Source: Castellaniella ginsengisoli (GTDB lineage: Bacteria; Pseudomonadota; Gammaproteobacteria; Burkholderiales; Burkholderiaceae_B). Taken from it: a stretch of 64,000 nucleotides of DNA. Positions 48,015 through 55,800 of this stretch are shown one piece after another; position 1 is the stretch's first letter; every line of letters begins with the position of its first letter. Below the pieces are notes generated by a model. It searched no databases and was not told where the DNA came from. It saw only the letters and a list, made by a program, of their open reading frames with translations. The stretch lies in the NCBI RefSeq assembly GCF_039523235.1, contig NZ_BAAAEX010000010.1; one strand, given 5' to 3'. The translations under genes were made by a program, and so were the position numbers.

Positions 48015-48920
48015 ATGAGTTCTTCTTCGTCCGCCCTGTCGCTCGCGCCGTCCCAGTTGTCGCTGGCGATCGCCAATCCCGGAGCGCTCGGCACCATCGA
48101 TGCGTACATCGGCGCCGTAAACCGGCTGCCGATGCTGACCGCGGAGCAGGAAACCGACCTGGGCCGCCGCCTGCGCGACGAAAACGACCTGGGCGCCGCG
48201 CGCGATCTGATTCTGTCGCACCTGCGGCTGGTGGTTTCCATCGCCCGCCAGTACCTGGGCTACGGCCTGGCGCACGCCGACCTCATCCAGGAAGGCAACA
48301 TCGGCCTGATGAAGGCCGTGCGGCGCTTCGATCCTGATCGGGGCGTGCGGCTGGTGTCGTTCGCCGTGCACTGGATCCGCGCCGAAATCCACGAGTACGT
48401 GATCCGCAACTGGCGGCTGGTCAAGGTCGCCACCACCAAGGCGCAGCGCAAACTGTTCTTCAATCTGCGCCGCATGCGGCCCGATGGCCGCAGCCTGGGG
48501 CCGGATCAGGTGGCCGACATCGCCCGCGAACTCAATGTGCGCCCCGAGGACGTCACCGAAATGGAAGTCCGCCTGTCAGGCGGCGATTTCGCCCTGGATG
48601 CGCCCTCCGACGACGAGGACCGCTACGCGCCGTCCGACTGGCTGGCCGACGAGGCCCAGGCGCCCGATCAGGTGCTGGCGCGTCGCAGCATGGATACGCT
48701 GCAGGGCGAAGGCCTGGAGCACGCCCTGTCGTCCCTGGACGCGCGTTCCCAGCACATCGTGCGCGCCCGCTGGCTGGCCGACGAGGGCGGCGCCACGCTG
48801 CACGATCTGGCCGCCGAGTACGGGATTTCCGCCGAACGGGTCCGCCAGATCGAGGCCGCCGCCCTGAAGAAGCTGCGTACCGCGCTGAGCGGCCGGCAAG
48901 CCGATTTTCAGGCGGCCTGA
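48015..48920 (+). CDS. rpoH: RNA polymerase heat-shock sigma factor RpoH (sigma-32)
   Basis: This 301-residue sigma-70-family factor has region 2 (LILSHLRLVVSIARQYLGYGLAHADLIQEGNIGLMKAVRRFDPDRGVRLVSFAVHWIRAEI) and the RpoH-specific RpoH box TKAQRKLFFNLRR. Region 4 ends with the helix-turn-helix LHDLAAEYGISAERVRQIEAAALKKL. It directs transcription of heat-shock genes. A GAGGA ribosome-binding site precedes the ATG. A perfect CIRCE site lies 33 nt upstream, so sigma-32 synthesis itself is probably under HrcA. The 3' region holds a structured RNA candidate. Confidence 0.97.
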   Translation: MSSSSSALSLAPSQLSLAIANPGALGTIDAYIGAVNRLPMLTAEQETDLGRRLRDENDLGAARDLILSHLRLVVSIARQYLGYGLAHADLIQEGNIGLMKAVRRFDPDRGVRLVSFAVHWIRAEIHEYVIRNWRLVKVATTKAQRKLFFNLRRMRPDGRSLGPDQVADIARELNVRPEDVTEMEVRLSGGDFALDAPSDDEDRYAPSDWLADEAQAPDQVLARRSMDTLQGEGLEHALSSLDARSQHIVRARWLADEGGATLHDLAAEYGISAERVRQIEAAALKKLRTALSGRQADFQAA

Positions 48921-49039
48921 GCCTCGTTGCCTGCCCGGCGCCTGGCGAGGCCGGAACCCGCTCGCACCGCTGCCCGGTGTCGTGTGGAATCGTTTCGTGC
49001 GCCGCGCACCGGCCCGTCATACTCTCTTGCATCTTTCCC

Positions 49040-49198
49040 GCTGCGGACGTGAACTTTTGGCTCGGCGGACGGACCAACACTCCATGAACGTACGCCGGCT
49101 TGGCCGGCGCCCGCGTTCTGTCGTCCGCTTCTGCTTCTCCTCTTCCCCTCCCTATCGAAGCGGATGTTCACGGGATGCCGCCAGGCATCCCTTTTTTT
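49040..49198 (+). ncRNA. Candidate structured small RNA downstream of rpoH, ending in a strong terminator
   Basis: Within the 354-bp rpoH-antiporter gap (48921-49274), which has no convincing gene, several perfect stems nest together: CGTGAAC/GTTCACG (49048-49054 with 49166-49172), GCGGACG/CGTCCGC (49065-49071 with 49122-49128), GAACG/CGTTC (49086-49090 with 49114-49118) and CGCCGGC/GCCGGCG (49093-49099 with 49103-49109). A C/U-rich run at 49134-49153 could be presented in a loop by CCGCTTC/GAAGCGG (49125-49131 with 49157-49163), a stem that competes with the second. The element ends in a Rho-independent terminator. A weak CATACT -10 (49018-49023) is possible; it could also be an rpoH 3'-UTR fragment. 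Confidence 0.5.
49172..49198 (+). terminator. Strong Rho-independent terminator
   Basis: A perfect 8-bp stem GGGATGCC/GGCATCCC (49172-49179 with 49184-49191) and 4-nt loop are followed by seven T residues. It lies about 250 nt after the rpoH stop and 76 nt before the antiporter gene, so it ends rpoH read-through or an independent small transcript. Confidence 0.9.
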
Positions 49199-49274
49199 GT
49201 GCGAATTTTTCTGGGAAACCGGGTTTCCAGGCCTGTAACATATCACCCGGGCGTTCCCATCTCATCCTCCCATC

Positions 49275-51857
49275 ATGAAAATCGGCCTTTTAGTGTTCGG
49301 CCTGGCTGGCCTTCTGGCCCTGGTCTCTTTCATGCCGCCGCTGGCGGGGCGGTTGCGCCTGCCTTATTCCGTTCTGCTGGCCATCGTGGGTTTCATCCTG
49401 GGCGTCATCATCCACGTGCATGGCTGGGCGCCGGGCCTCGTGGCCGACTTTCTGGATACGCTGCAGCATTTCGAGATTTCTTCGGAGACTTTCCTGTTCG
49501 TCTTCCTGCCGGTGCTGCTGTTCGAGACGGCGCTGGCCACGAACCTGAGGCGGCTGATGGACGACATCAGCCCGATCCTGGTGATGGCCATTGTGGCCGT
49601 CGTGGTCTGCACCGTGGCAGTCGGGTTCTCGCTGGCCGCGATTTCCACCTATGGACTGGTGATCTGCCTGATGCTGGGCGCCATCGTCGCCACCACCGAC
49701 CCGGTGGCGGTCGTGGGCATCTTCCGCGAAGTCGGCGCGCCGCGCCGCCTCACGACATTGGTCGAGGGCGAGGCCTTGTTCAACGATGCGGCTTCGATCG
49801 CCCTGTACTCGGTGCTGCTCAGCGTCCTGCTGGGCGGCACCACGCCCGCGGTGACGGATATCTTCCGCAGCTTCATGGTCAGCTTCCTGGGCGGCGGGCT
49901 GGCCGGCTTCGTCATGGGACGGGCGGCCATCGAGCTGTTCCGCTGGCTGCGCGGCTGGCCCACGGCCGAGGTGACGCTGACCGTGGCGCTGGCCTACCTG
50001 ACTTTTTTCGTCGCGGAGCACTACCTGGGGGTTTCGGGGGTGGTGGCCACCGTGATCGCCGGGCTGGTGGTGGGCTCCAGCGGGCGCACGCGCATGTCGC
50101 CCACGACCTTCGAGCAGCTCGAGGCTTCCTGGGCGCAGTTCGGCTTCTGGGCCAATTCCCTGATCTTCCTGTTCGCCGCCATGCTGATTCCGCGCATGAT
50201 GGCGGAAATCACCTGGATGGAAGTCCTGCTGATCCTCGTCGTGTTCATCGTGACGTTGTGCGCGCGCGCGGTCATTGTCTATGGCTTGCTGCCCTTGCTG
50301 GGGCGCGTGCGGCTCAGCACCGAGGTCAGCCCATCCTACCGGGCCGTGATGCTGCTGGGCGGCTTGCGCGGCGCCGTGTCGCTGGCCCTGGCCCTGGCCG
50401 TCACGGAGCAGCCGGCGGTGCCGCACGAGGCCCGGCAGTTCATCGCCGTGGCCACGACCGGGTTCGTGCTCATGACGCTGTTCATCAATGGGTTGACTCT
50501 GCGGCCCCTGATCCACCGGCTGGGTCTGAACCAGCTTTCGCCGGTGGACCGCGCCCTGCGCGATCAGGCCCAGGTCGTGGAGCTCGAAGCGCTGCGTCTG
50601 AAGATCGACGAGATCGCCCACAACGAACACGTCGGCGGCGAAGTCCTGGATCGCTTGCATGCGGTGTTCGACGCCAGTCAGACCGGCGTGGATGCGGCGC
50701 AGGTGCATCAGTTGTCCCTGGACCAGAAGGTTGCCGTCGGCATGGGCATGCTGGCGGGCCGCGAAGAGAAAATGTTCTTCGAGACGCTCAAGGCCCAGGT
50801 CGTGGACTGGCGGACGGCCGAATCCCTGCTGGCGCGCGCCGAGCGGCTGGGCGATGCGGTGCGCTCCGGGGGATTGCGCGGTTTCGAGGCCGCCGTCGAA
50901 GGCGATCTGCGGTATTCGCTCCCGCTGCGCCTGGGACTGCGGCTGCACTACCTGACCGGCTGGCAGGGCCTGCTGGTGCGCGAACTGGCCCAGCGGTTCA
51001 CGAACCTGATGTGCAAGTGGTCGGTGGCGCGGCGTCTGATCCAGTTCGCCCGCACCGACGTGCAGCCGCTGCTGGGGGCCGAGGTCACGGAAATCATCAT
51101 CGCCGCGCACCAGCGCCGCCTGACGCTGCTGGAAGGCGCGCTGCAGGCATTGGCGCTGCAGTATCCCAATTACGCCCAGCATCTGCAGGAAGCCTATCTC
51201 GCGCGCATGGCGCGCTCCATGGAACGCATCCGCTATCGCGACATGCTGGCGCACAATCTCATCAGCGGGGAAACCTATTCCGACCTGATCCAGCAGGCCG
51301 ATGCGCGCTGGAGCACCATGGAAAGGCCCGGCGCGCTGGACATCACCATGAGCGCGGCATCCCTGGTGCAGCGGGTGTCGATGTTCGAAGGCATGGACGC
51401 GCGGACCATGGCGGCCATCCGCCGCGTGCTCAAGCCCCGGTTGTTCATGCCTGGCCAGGAAATCCACACTCGTTCCGGGCGCAGCCGCGCCATGTATTTC
51501 GTGGCTTCGGGCGCCGTGGTCCTGGATCTGCCGGACGGCACCACGGCGGAACTGGGCAGCGGACAGATCTTCGGGGAAATGGCGCTGGCCATGGATGATG
51601 ATTTCCAGGCGCGCGCCCGGTCGTTGGGCTATAGCCGTTTGCTGATGCTGCAGGAACGAGATTTCAAGCGCCTGCAGCAGCGTTATCCCATGCTGCGCGA
51701 GAAGATCGATCTGATCGTGCGTCAACGCCTGCGGGCGATGGAGGTCTGGCGGCAGTTCGAGTCCGGTGAGCGCCAGCACGAACCGCTGCCGGACCTGGGA
51801 CGGGCGGCGGCGCCGCTGGTGCAAGGCGATGGCAGCGGCGAACCCGCATGTCCGTGA
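49275..51857 (+). CDS. CPA1-type Na+/H+ antiporter (NhaP-like) with C-terminal cyclic-nucleotide-binding domain
   Basis: The 860-residue protein has an N-terminal antiporter block of about 12 helices (1-410). It contains FVFLPVLLFETALATN, ATTDPVAVVGIFREV, EGEALFNDAASIALYSV and LGGLRGAVSLALALAV, all hallmarks of NhaP/NHE exchangers including the ND-type ion-binding pair. A long helical cytoplasmic region (420-690) leads to a cNMP-binding fold (about 700-820) with FEGMDARTMAAIRR, GQEIHTRSGRSRAMYFVASG and GQIFGEMALAM. It exchanges sodium for protons, probably gated by a nucleotide or second messenger. No purine-rich ribosome-binding site precedes the ATG. Confidence 0.9.
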   Translation: MKIGLLVFGLAGLLALVSFMPPLAGRLRLPYSVLLAIVGFILGVIIHVHGWAPGLVADFLDTLQHFEISSETFLFVFLPVLLFETALATNLRRLMDDISPILVMAIVAVVVCTVAVGFSLAAISTYGLVICLMLGAIVATTDPVAVVGIFREVGAPRRLTTLVEGEALFNDAASIALYSVLLSVLLGGTTPAVTDIFRSFMVSFLGGGLAGFVMGRAAIELFRWLRGWPTAEVTLTVALAYLTFFVAEHYLGVSGVVATVIAGLVVGSSGRTRMSPTTFEQLEASWAQFGFWANSLIFLFAAMLIPRMMAEITWMEVLLILVVFIVTLCARAVIVYGLLPLLGRVRLSTEVSPSYRAVMLLGGLRGAVSLALALAVTEQPAVPHEARQFIAVATTGFVLMTLFINGLTLRPLIHRLGLNQLSPVDRALRDQAQVVELEALRLKIDEIAHNEHVGGEVLDRLHAVFDASQTGVDAAQVHQLSLDQKVAVGMGMLAGREEKMFFETLKAQVVDWRTAESLLARAERLGDAVRSGGLRGFEAAVEGDLRYSLPLRLGLRLHYLTGWQGLLVRELAQRFTNLMCKWSVARRLIQFARTDVQPLLGAEVTEIIIAAHQRRLTLLEGALQALALQYPNYAQHLQEAYLARMARSMERIRYRDMLAHNLISGETYSDLIQQADARWSTMERPGALDITMSAASLVQRVSMFEGMDARTMAAIRRVLKPRLFMPGQEIHTRSGRSRAMYFVASGAVVLDLPDGTTAELGSGQIFGEMALAMDDDFQARARSLGYSRLLMLQERDFKRLQQRYPMLREKIDLIVRQRLRAMEVWRQFESGERQHEPLPDLGRAAAPLVQGDGSGEPACP

Positions 51858-51908
51858 GACCGGCGTCCGCAAGGGCGTGCCCAATCTGCGGAACAGCCCG
51901 GCTCGGGC

Positions 51909-52925
51909 TTACAGCGTTTTCTCGAAGGCTTCCGGTGTCTTGAGCCAGCCATTGCCGATGCCATAGCCGATTTTGAGCACCTGAACCCCTAATCGATCAA
52001 TGATGCCTGGACGAAAGTCTGGATCCAGGCTTGTCCCCTGCGAGGGCGAGGTCGTATCGGTCTTATTCAGCTGGAACCCGATCAGAGGCAGCGTATCGTC
52101 GTCCCAGTCGAGATGTTCGTTGAGATCCTGTATGCTGCAGCAGCGCTCGCCGAGCAGGGGGCAGTAGATGTCGACCCGACCTTGCGCCTGGTTGACGCCG
52201 TAGACCACGACGAAGTGTCCGGTCAGGGTGCAGAGAAGCGGGCCGTTTTTGAGTCCCGTGCGGATATCGTCGCATGAATAAGATTGGTGGTGTCGCGGTT
52301 GCACCTCTTGTGGCCGTAACTGCTGCTTGCCCAGTGTCTCAAGGACTTCATCTTTGTAGCGGCCTTCGAGCAGGGGGCGGGAGTTCGTGGCTGGGGCGTA
52401 ATCCTGCCCGTGATATTTCAGAATCATGCTGATGCTGGCATCGCCGCATGCATTGGCGCGTTCCTGACGCATGCCGTGCAGGTCTACGCGAACGGAGGAG
52501 TCGCGAGCCATCCGTTGCTCCATCGCTTCGAAGAAGTCCTGGTGATGCATCAGATCGGAGAAAATCGTCGTGCGGATGTCTTTCAGGCTCAGGCCATCGA
52601 TCTCTTTGGCGCTGCCGGTGCGTGTGTCCAGAATCCGTACGCTGTTCGATGCAGTATCGGATAGTTCGTATGACTTGCCCCGGATCTCGATGGACAAGGG
52701 GAGGTCGGGACGCGCCGGATCCCATTGCAAGAATGCCTTGCCCAAGTCAAGCAGTTCGTTGCGTGTCTTTTCTTCCGCGCTGCTTTTGTAGAGCGCGTAG
52801 ATGCCGAACGTGACCACGCTCAGGAAAATATCCATGCCGCTTTTCTTGGGCTGAATCAGGTTTTCAGTGGAAACGGATTCGGGCTTCAGTGCACCCACTG
52901 TGCTGCTTAATGACTGTAGGCTCAT
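51909..52925 (-). CDS. Hypothetical protein with papain-fold (C39/AvrRpt2-like) cysteine peptidase pattern
   Basis: This 338-residue protein is unrecognised by close family. A serine-rich, polar N-terminus (1-30) is followed by a hydrophobic stretch (31-46, MDIFLSVVTFGIYALY). The middle reads RQERANACGDASISMILKYHG, a Q-x5-C pattern (Q154, C160) of papain-like C39/C70 peptidases. TGHFVVVYGV with H237 follows, and then VDIYCP, where C39 enzymes have DP; D252 is the nearest acid. Base composition is near 52-55% GC against about 66% around it, suggesting transfer. It has a GGAG ribosome-binding site and is monocistronic, convergent with the antiporter. Peptidase or effector function is inference. 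Confidence 0.6.
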   Translation of the reverse strand: MSLQSLSSTVGALKPESVSTENLIQPKKSGMDIFLSVVTFGIYALYKSSAEEKTRNELLDLGKAFLQWDPARPDLPLSIEIRGKSYELSDTASNSVRILDTRTGSAKEIDGLSLKDIRTTIFSDLMHHQDFFEAMEQRMARDSSVRVDLHGMRQERANACGDASISMILKYHGQDYAPATNSRPLLEGRYKDEVLETLGKQQLRPQEVQPRHHQSYSCDDIRTGLKNGPLLCTLTGHFVVVYGVNQAQGRVDIYCPLLGERCCSIQDLNEHLDWDDDTLPLIGFQLNKTDTTSPSQGTSLDPDFRPGIIDRLGVQVLKIGYGIGNGWLKTPEAFEKTL

Positions 52926-52996
52926 GTTTGTGTCTCCGACAAAAGGAGGTTTGACATTGAGGGCAGAAATTTACGATTGCGCCTCTGGGCACTACA

Positions 52997-53024
52997 TATG
53001 TTACTTATGGGTCAGGTTGGTTCC
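52997..53024 (-). promoter_or_regulatory. Candidate HrpL-like ECF-sigma promoter for the papain-fold gene
   Basis: On the minus strand GGAACC (53024-53019) is followed after 15 nt by TAACATA (53003-52997). This resembles the GGAACC-N15/16-CCACNNA box of HrpL-type ECF sigma factors, with a perfect -35 and partial -10. It lies 72 nt before the start codon. A chance match cannot be excluded. Confidence 0.3.
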
Positions 53025-53085
53025 ATAAACCCGATCAGTCGGAGAATGCGGTGTCGCGCGGCCTGGCTCTGGGCCGCCGCGCCGC

Positions 53086-53694
53086 CTACAGCAACAACTG
53101 GATGTCGTGGGCCATGTCCTCGGGCGTGAGGGAGGGGCCGAGCAGGGCCCGCGCCTCGCCTTCGCCGTCCATCAGGTAGAAGGCGGACGAGTGGTTCATG
53201 GCGTAGTGCTCGGGCGAGGGGCCGGGCTCTTTGGCGTAGAAGGCCTTGAAAGAACGCGCGGTCTTGTCCAGTTGCTCGGGCGTGCCCGTCAGGCCGATGA
53301 AGGACGGATCGAAGGCCTGCACATAAGCGCCCAGGATCTCGGGCGTGTCGCGGGCGGGATCGACCGAGATCATGATGACGCGCACGTCGCGGGCCTGGTC
53401 GCCCAACAGCTCCAGGGCCTGTGCGGCTTGCGCCATGGCCGTGGGGCAGACGTCCGGGCATTGCGTGTAGCCGAAGAACACCAGCAGAACCTTGCCCTCG
53501 TAGTCGGCCAGCGTGCGCCGCTGGCCCGTGGTGTCGATCATGTCCAGGTCGCGTCCCAGGTGGGAGCCGGTGATGTCGTTGCCTTCGAAGGGCAGGGGTT
53601 CGGCTTGAGAAGTGCACGCTGGCAGGGCCAAAGCGAGGGGAAGGGCGGCAAGCGCGCCGGCCAGGAGCCTGCGGCGCGGGAGTGAGAACGGCAT
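53086..53694 (-). CDS. SCO1/SenC copper chaperone lipoprotein
   Basis: This 202-residue thioredoxin-fold protein has a twin-arginine-like start (PRRRLLAGALAALPLALALPAC) with a lipobox-type cysteine at residue 27. The copper-binding CPDVC motif and the distal histidine in NHSSAFYLM are present. SCO proteins deliver copper to the CuA site of cytochrome oxidase subunit II. It is the last gene of the oxidase assembly run, 92 nt downstream of cyoE on the same strand. Confidence 0.93.
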   Translation of the reverse strand: MPFSLPRRRLLAGALAALPLALALPACTSQAEPLPFEGNDITGSHLGRDLDMIDTTGQRRTLADYEGKVLLVFFGYTQCPDVCPTAMAQAAQALELLGDQARDVRVIMISVDPARDTPEILGAYVQAFDPSFIGLTGTPEQLDKTARSFKAFYAKEPGPSPEHYAMNHSSAFYLMDGEGEARALLGPSLTPEDMAHDIQLLL

Positions 53695-53786
53695 GATTCC
53701 ATCTTCCAGATCGGTCAGTCGGCCGGGGCGGCGCCGGGGCGCCGTCCGGGTCGGGCATTCGCCGGGTCGGACGGGGGAGGTTCCGG

Positions 53787-54698
53787 TCAGGCGGTTCCCA
53801 GGGCCAGGCCGACCCAGTGATCCAGCAGCAGCGCGGCGAACAGCAACGCCAGGTACAGGATCGAATAATGGAATAGTTTACGCGCCCTGGCGTCCGAGTA
53901 GTTTCGATATAGAGCAAGGGATTGCCACACGAAGCGGCCGCTGAGCAGGCAGGCGGCGGCCAGGTAGGCCGGGCCGCTCATGCGCACGACGTAAGGCATG
54001 ACCGATGCGGCGAACAGCGCAATGCTGTAGAGCAGGATATGCAACTGGGTGAAGTTCTGGCCGTGGGTGACGGGCAGCATGGGCAGGCCGGATTTTTCGT
54101 AGTCGTGGTGGCGGTACAGGGCCAGCGCCCAGAAGTGGGGCGGCGTCCAGATGAAGATGATCAACACCAGCAGCCAGGCTTCGGCCGGCACGGCGTCCGC
54201 CATGGCGGCCCAGCCCAGGGCCGGGGGCATGGCGCCCGAGAGGCCGCCGATGACGATGTTCTGCGGCGTCAGGGGCTTGAGGATGGCGGTGTAGATCAGG
54301 GCATAGCCGACGAAGCTGGCGAAGGTCAGCCACATGGTCAGCGCGTTGACCTGGGTGTACAGGATCCACATGCCGGCGCCGCCCAGCACGCCGGCCATCA
54401 TCAGCACCTGATGGCTGCCGATCTGGCCGGAGGCCGTGCCCCGCCGCGCGGTGCGCAGCATGCGCGCGTCGGTTTCGCGCTCGACCAGGCAGTTGATGGA
54501 AAAGGCGGCTGCCGACAGGAGCCAGATGCCCGCCGTGGCGTTCAACGCTAGCCAGGGATCCGGCAGCCCCGGCGTGGCCAGGAACATGCCGATCACCGCA
54601 CAGAACACGGCCAGTTGCGTGACGCGCGGCTTGGTCAGCGTCAGGTACTGGCGCAGCAGGGAGGGGGTGCGGTGCGGTGCGGCGGCTGTCGTGGGCAT
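53787..54698 (-). CDS. cyoE: Protoheme IX farnesyltransferase (heme O synthase)
   Basis: This 303-residue membrane prenyltransferase converts heme B to heme O, the precursor of heme A. Signatures are LTKPRVTQLAVF, NCLVERETDARMLRTARR (aspartate-rich site), YTAILKPLTPQNIVIGGLSGAMPPALGW and a second PHFWALALYRHHDYEKSGLPMLPV. About eight helices are present. It lies 34 nt downstream of ctaA, the next enzyme in the pathway. Confidence 0.95.
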   Translation of the reverse strand: MPTTAAAPHRTPSLLRQYLTLTKPRVTQLAVFCAVIGMFLATPGLPDPWLALNATAGIWLLSAAAFSINCLVERETDARMLRTARRGTASGQIGSHQVLMMAGVLGGAGMWILYTQVNALTMWLTFASFVGYALIYTAILKPLTPQNIVIGGLSGAMPPALGWAAMADAVPAEAWLLVLIIFIWTPPHFWALALYRHHDYEKSGLPMLPVTHGQNFTQLHILLYSIALFAASVMPYVVRMSGPAYLAAACLLSGRFVWQSLALYRNYSDARARKLFHYSILYLALLFAALLLDHWVGLALGTA

Positions 54699-54732
54699 AG
54701 TGGCATTCTAGGCGCTTCGGAACGCGCTGCGG

Positions 54733-55800
54733 TTAATGGGTTTCCCTGCTTGCGACGGCGGGTTTTCCGGCCCGGGACAGGCGCCACAGCAGGGTGACGC
54801 CCACCAGGACCAGGCCGGCGGCGCCGCCGTTGTGCATCACGGCGATCAGCAGCGGCCATTGGAAGAAGATCGTGGTCAGGCCCGTCAGCAGTTGCAGCGC
54901 CAGCAGGGCCAGCAGCAGGCGCGCCGGACCGGCCAGGCCGGGCGTGCGCCGCCAGCGCCAGGCCAGGATGCCCAGCAGCGCGATGACGAGGAAGGCAAAG
55001 TTGCGGTGAGTCCAGTGAATGGCGGTGAGCGCGTCCTGGGAAATGAGCTCGCCCGTCGAGAGCTGGCCCAGACCGCGCAGCAGGGCATAGCCCTCGCGGA
55101 AATCCATGGGCGGCACCCAGGCGCCGTGGCAAGTGGGGAAATCCATGCAGGCAAGCGCCGCGTAGTTGGTGCTGACCCAGCCGCCCAGCGCCACTTGCAG
55201 GAACAGCACCGCCAATCCAAGCGCCATCCAGGCGCGGCCCGCGCCCGGGTCTTCGGGTACGGGGGCGTGGGTTTTTTCCCGGGCGGCCAGCCAAGTCATC
55301 AGGGCCAGCAGGCCCATGCCCAGCACCAGGTGCGTGGTCACCACCAGCGGCATCAGCCGATGGGTGACGGTCCAGGCGCCGAAGGCGCCCTGCACGCACA
55401 CCATGACCAGCACGCAGCCGGCCAGCACCGGGCTGCGGCCCGGCAGACGCCGCAGGCGCCAGGCGCATACGGCGATGGCGATGATCATCAGGCCGAGAAA
55501 AGCGCCCGCGTAGCGGTGGATCATCTCGACCCAGGCCTTGAAGGCGCTGACGGGGCCGTAAGGCATGGCCTCCAGGGCGGCGCGGATGTGTTCGCCGGCG
55601 CCCAGGGGGCTGAGATGGCCGTAGCAGCCCGGCCAGTCGGGGCAGCCCAGCCCGGAATCGGTCAGGCGCACGAAGGCGCCGAACATGATCAGGTCCAGCG
55701 TCAGGAACCAGGCCAGGAACACCAGCTTGCGGTAGCGCGCGAGCAGGCGCTGGCCGGATCCGGTGCGCGCGGCGGAAGACGGTGCGACCGAGCCGTCCAT
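54733..55800 (-). CDS. ctaA: Heme A synthase (COX15/CtaA)
   Basis: This 355-residue eight-helix membrane protein oxidises heme O to heme A for the aa3 oxidase. It has TDSGLGCPDWPGCYG near the N-terminus, the histidine-containing EMIHRYAGAFLG and HLVLGMGLLALMTWLA helices, and a second half with AIHWTHRNFAFL. The start overlaps the stop of the preceding SCO-like gene by one base (TGATG). The expected cysteine pair in the first periplasmic loop (C-PDWPG-C) is intact. Confidence 0.95.
   Translation of the reverse strand: MDGSVAPSSAARTGSGQRLLARYRKLVFLAWFLTLDLIMFGAFVRLTDSGLGCPDWPGCYGHLSPLGAGEHIRAALEAMPYGPVSAFKAWVEMIHRYAGAFLGLMIIAIAVCAWRLRRLPGRSPVLAGCVLVMVCVQGAFGAWTVTHRLMPLVVTTHLVLGMGLLALMTWLAAREKTHAPVPEDPGAGRAWMALGLAVLFLQVALGGWVSTNYAALACMDFPTCHGAWVPPMDFREGYALLRGLGQLSTGELISQDALTAIHWTHRNFAFLVIALLGILAWRWRRTPGLAGPARLLLALLALQLLTGLTTIFFQWPLLIAVMHNGGAAGLVLVGVTLLWRLSRAGKPAVASRETH

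Noticed and set aside
49030..49198. 6S RNA as identity of the structured element
   Set aside because: No long closing stem with a central bubble as in 6S, and the usual downstream 5-formyltetrahydrofolate cyclo-ligase gene is absent; left as an unclassified candidate.
49100..51598. Long open frame of 832 codons overlapping the antiporter gene in another frame
   Set aside because: High-GC shadow frame; arginine/glycine/alanine-rich with no domain, and the antiporter frame has clear membrane helices and motifs.
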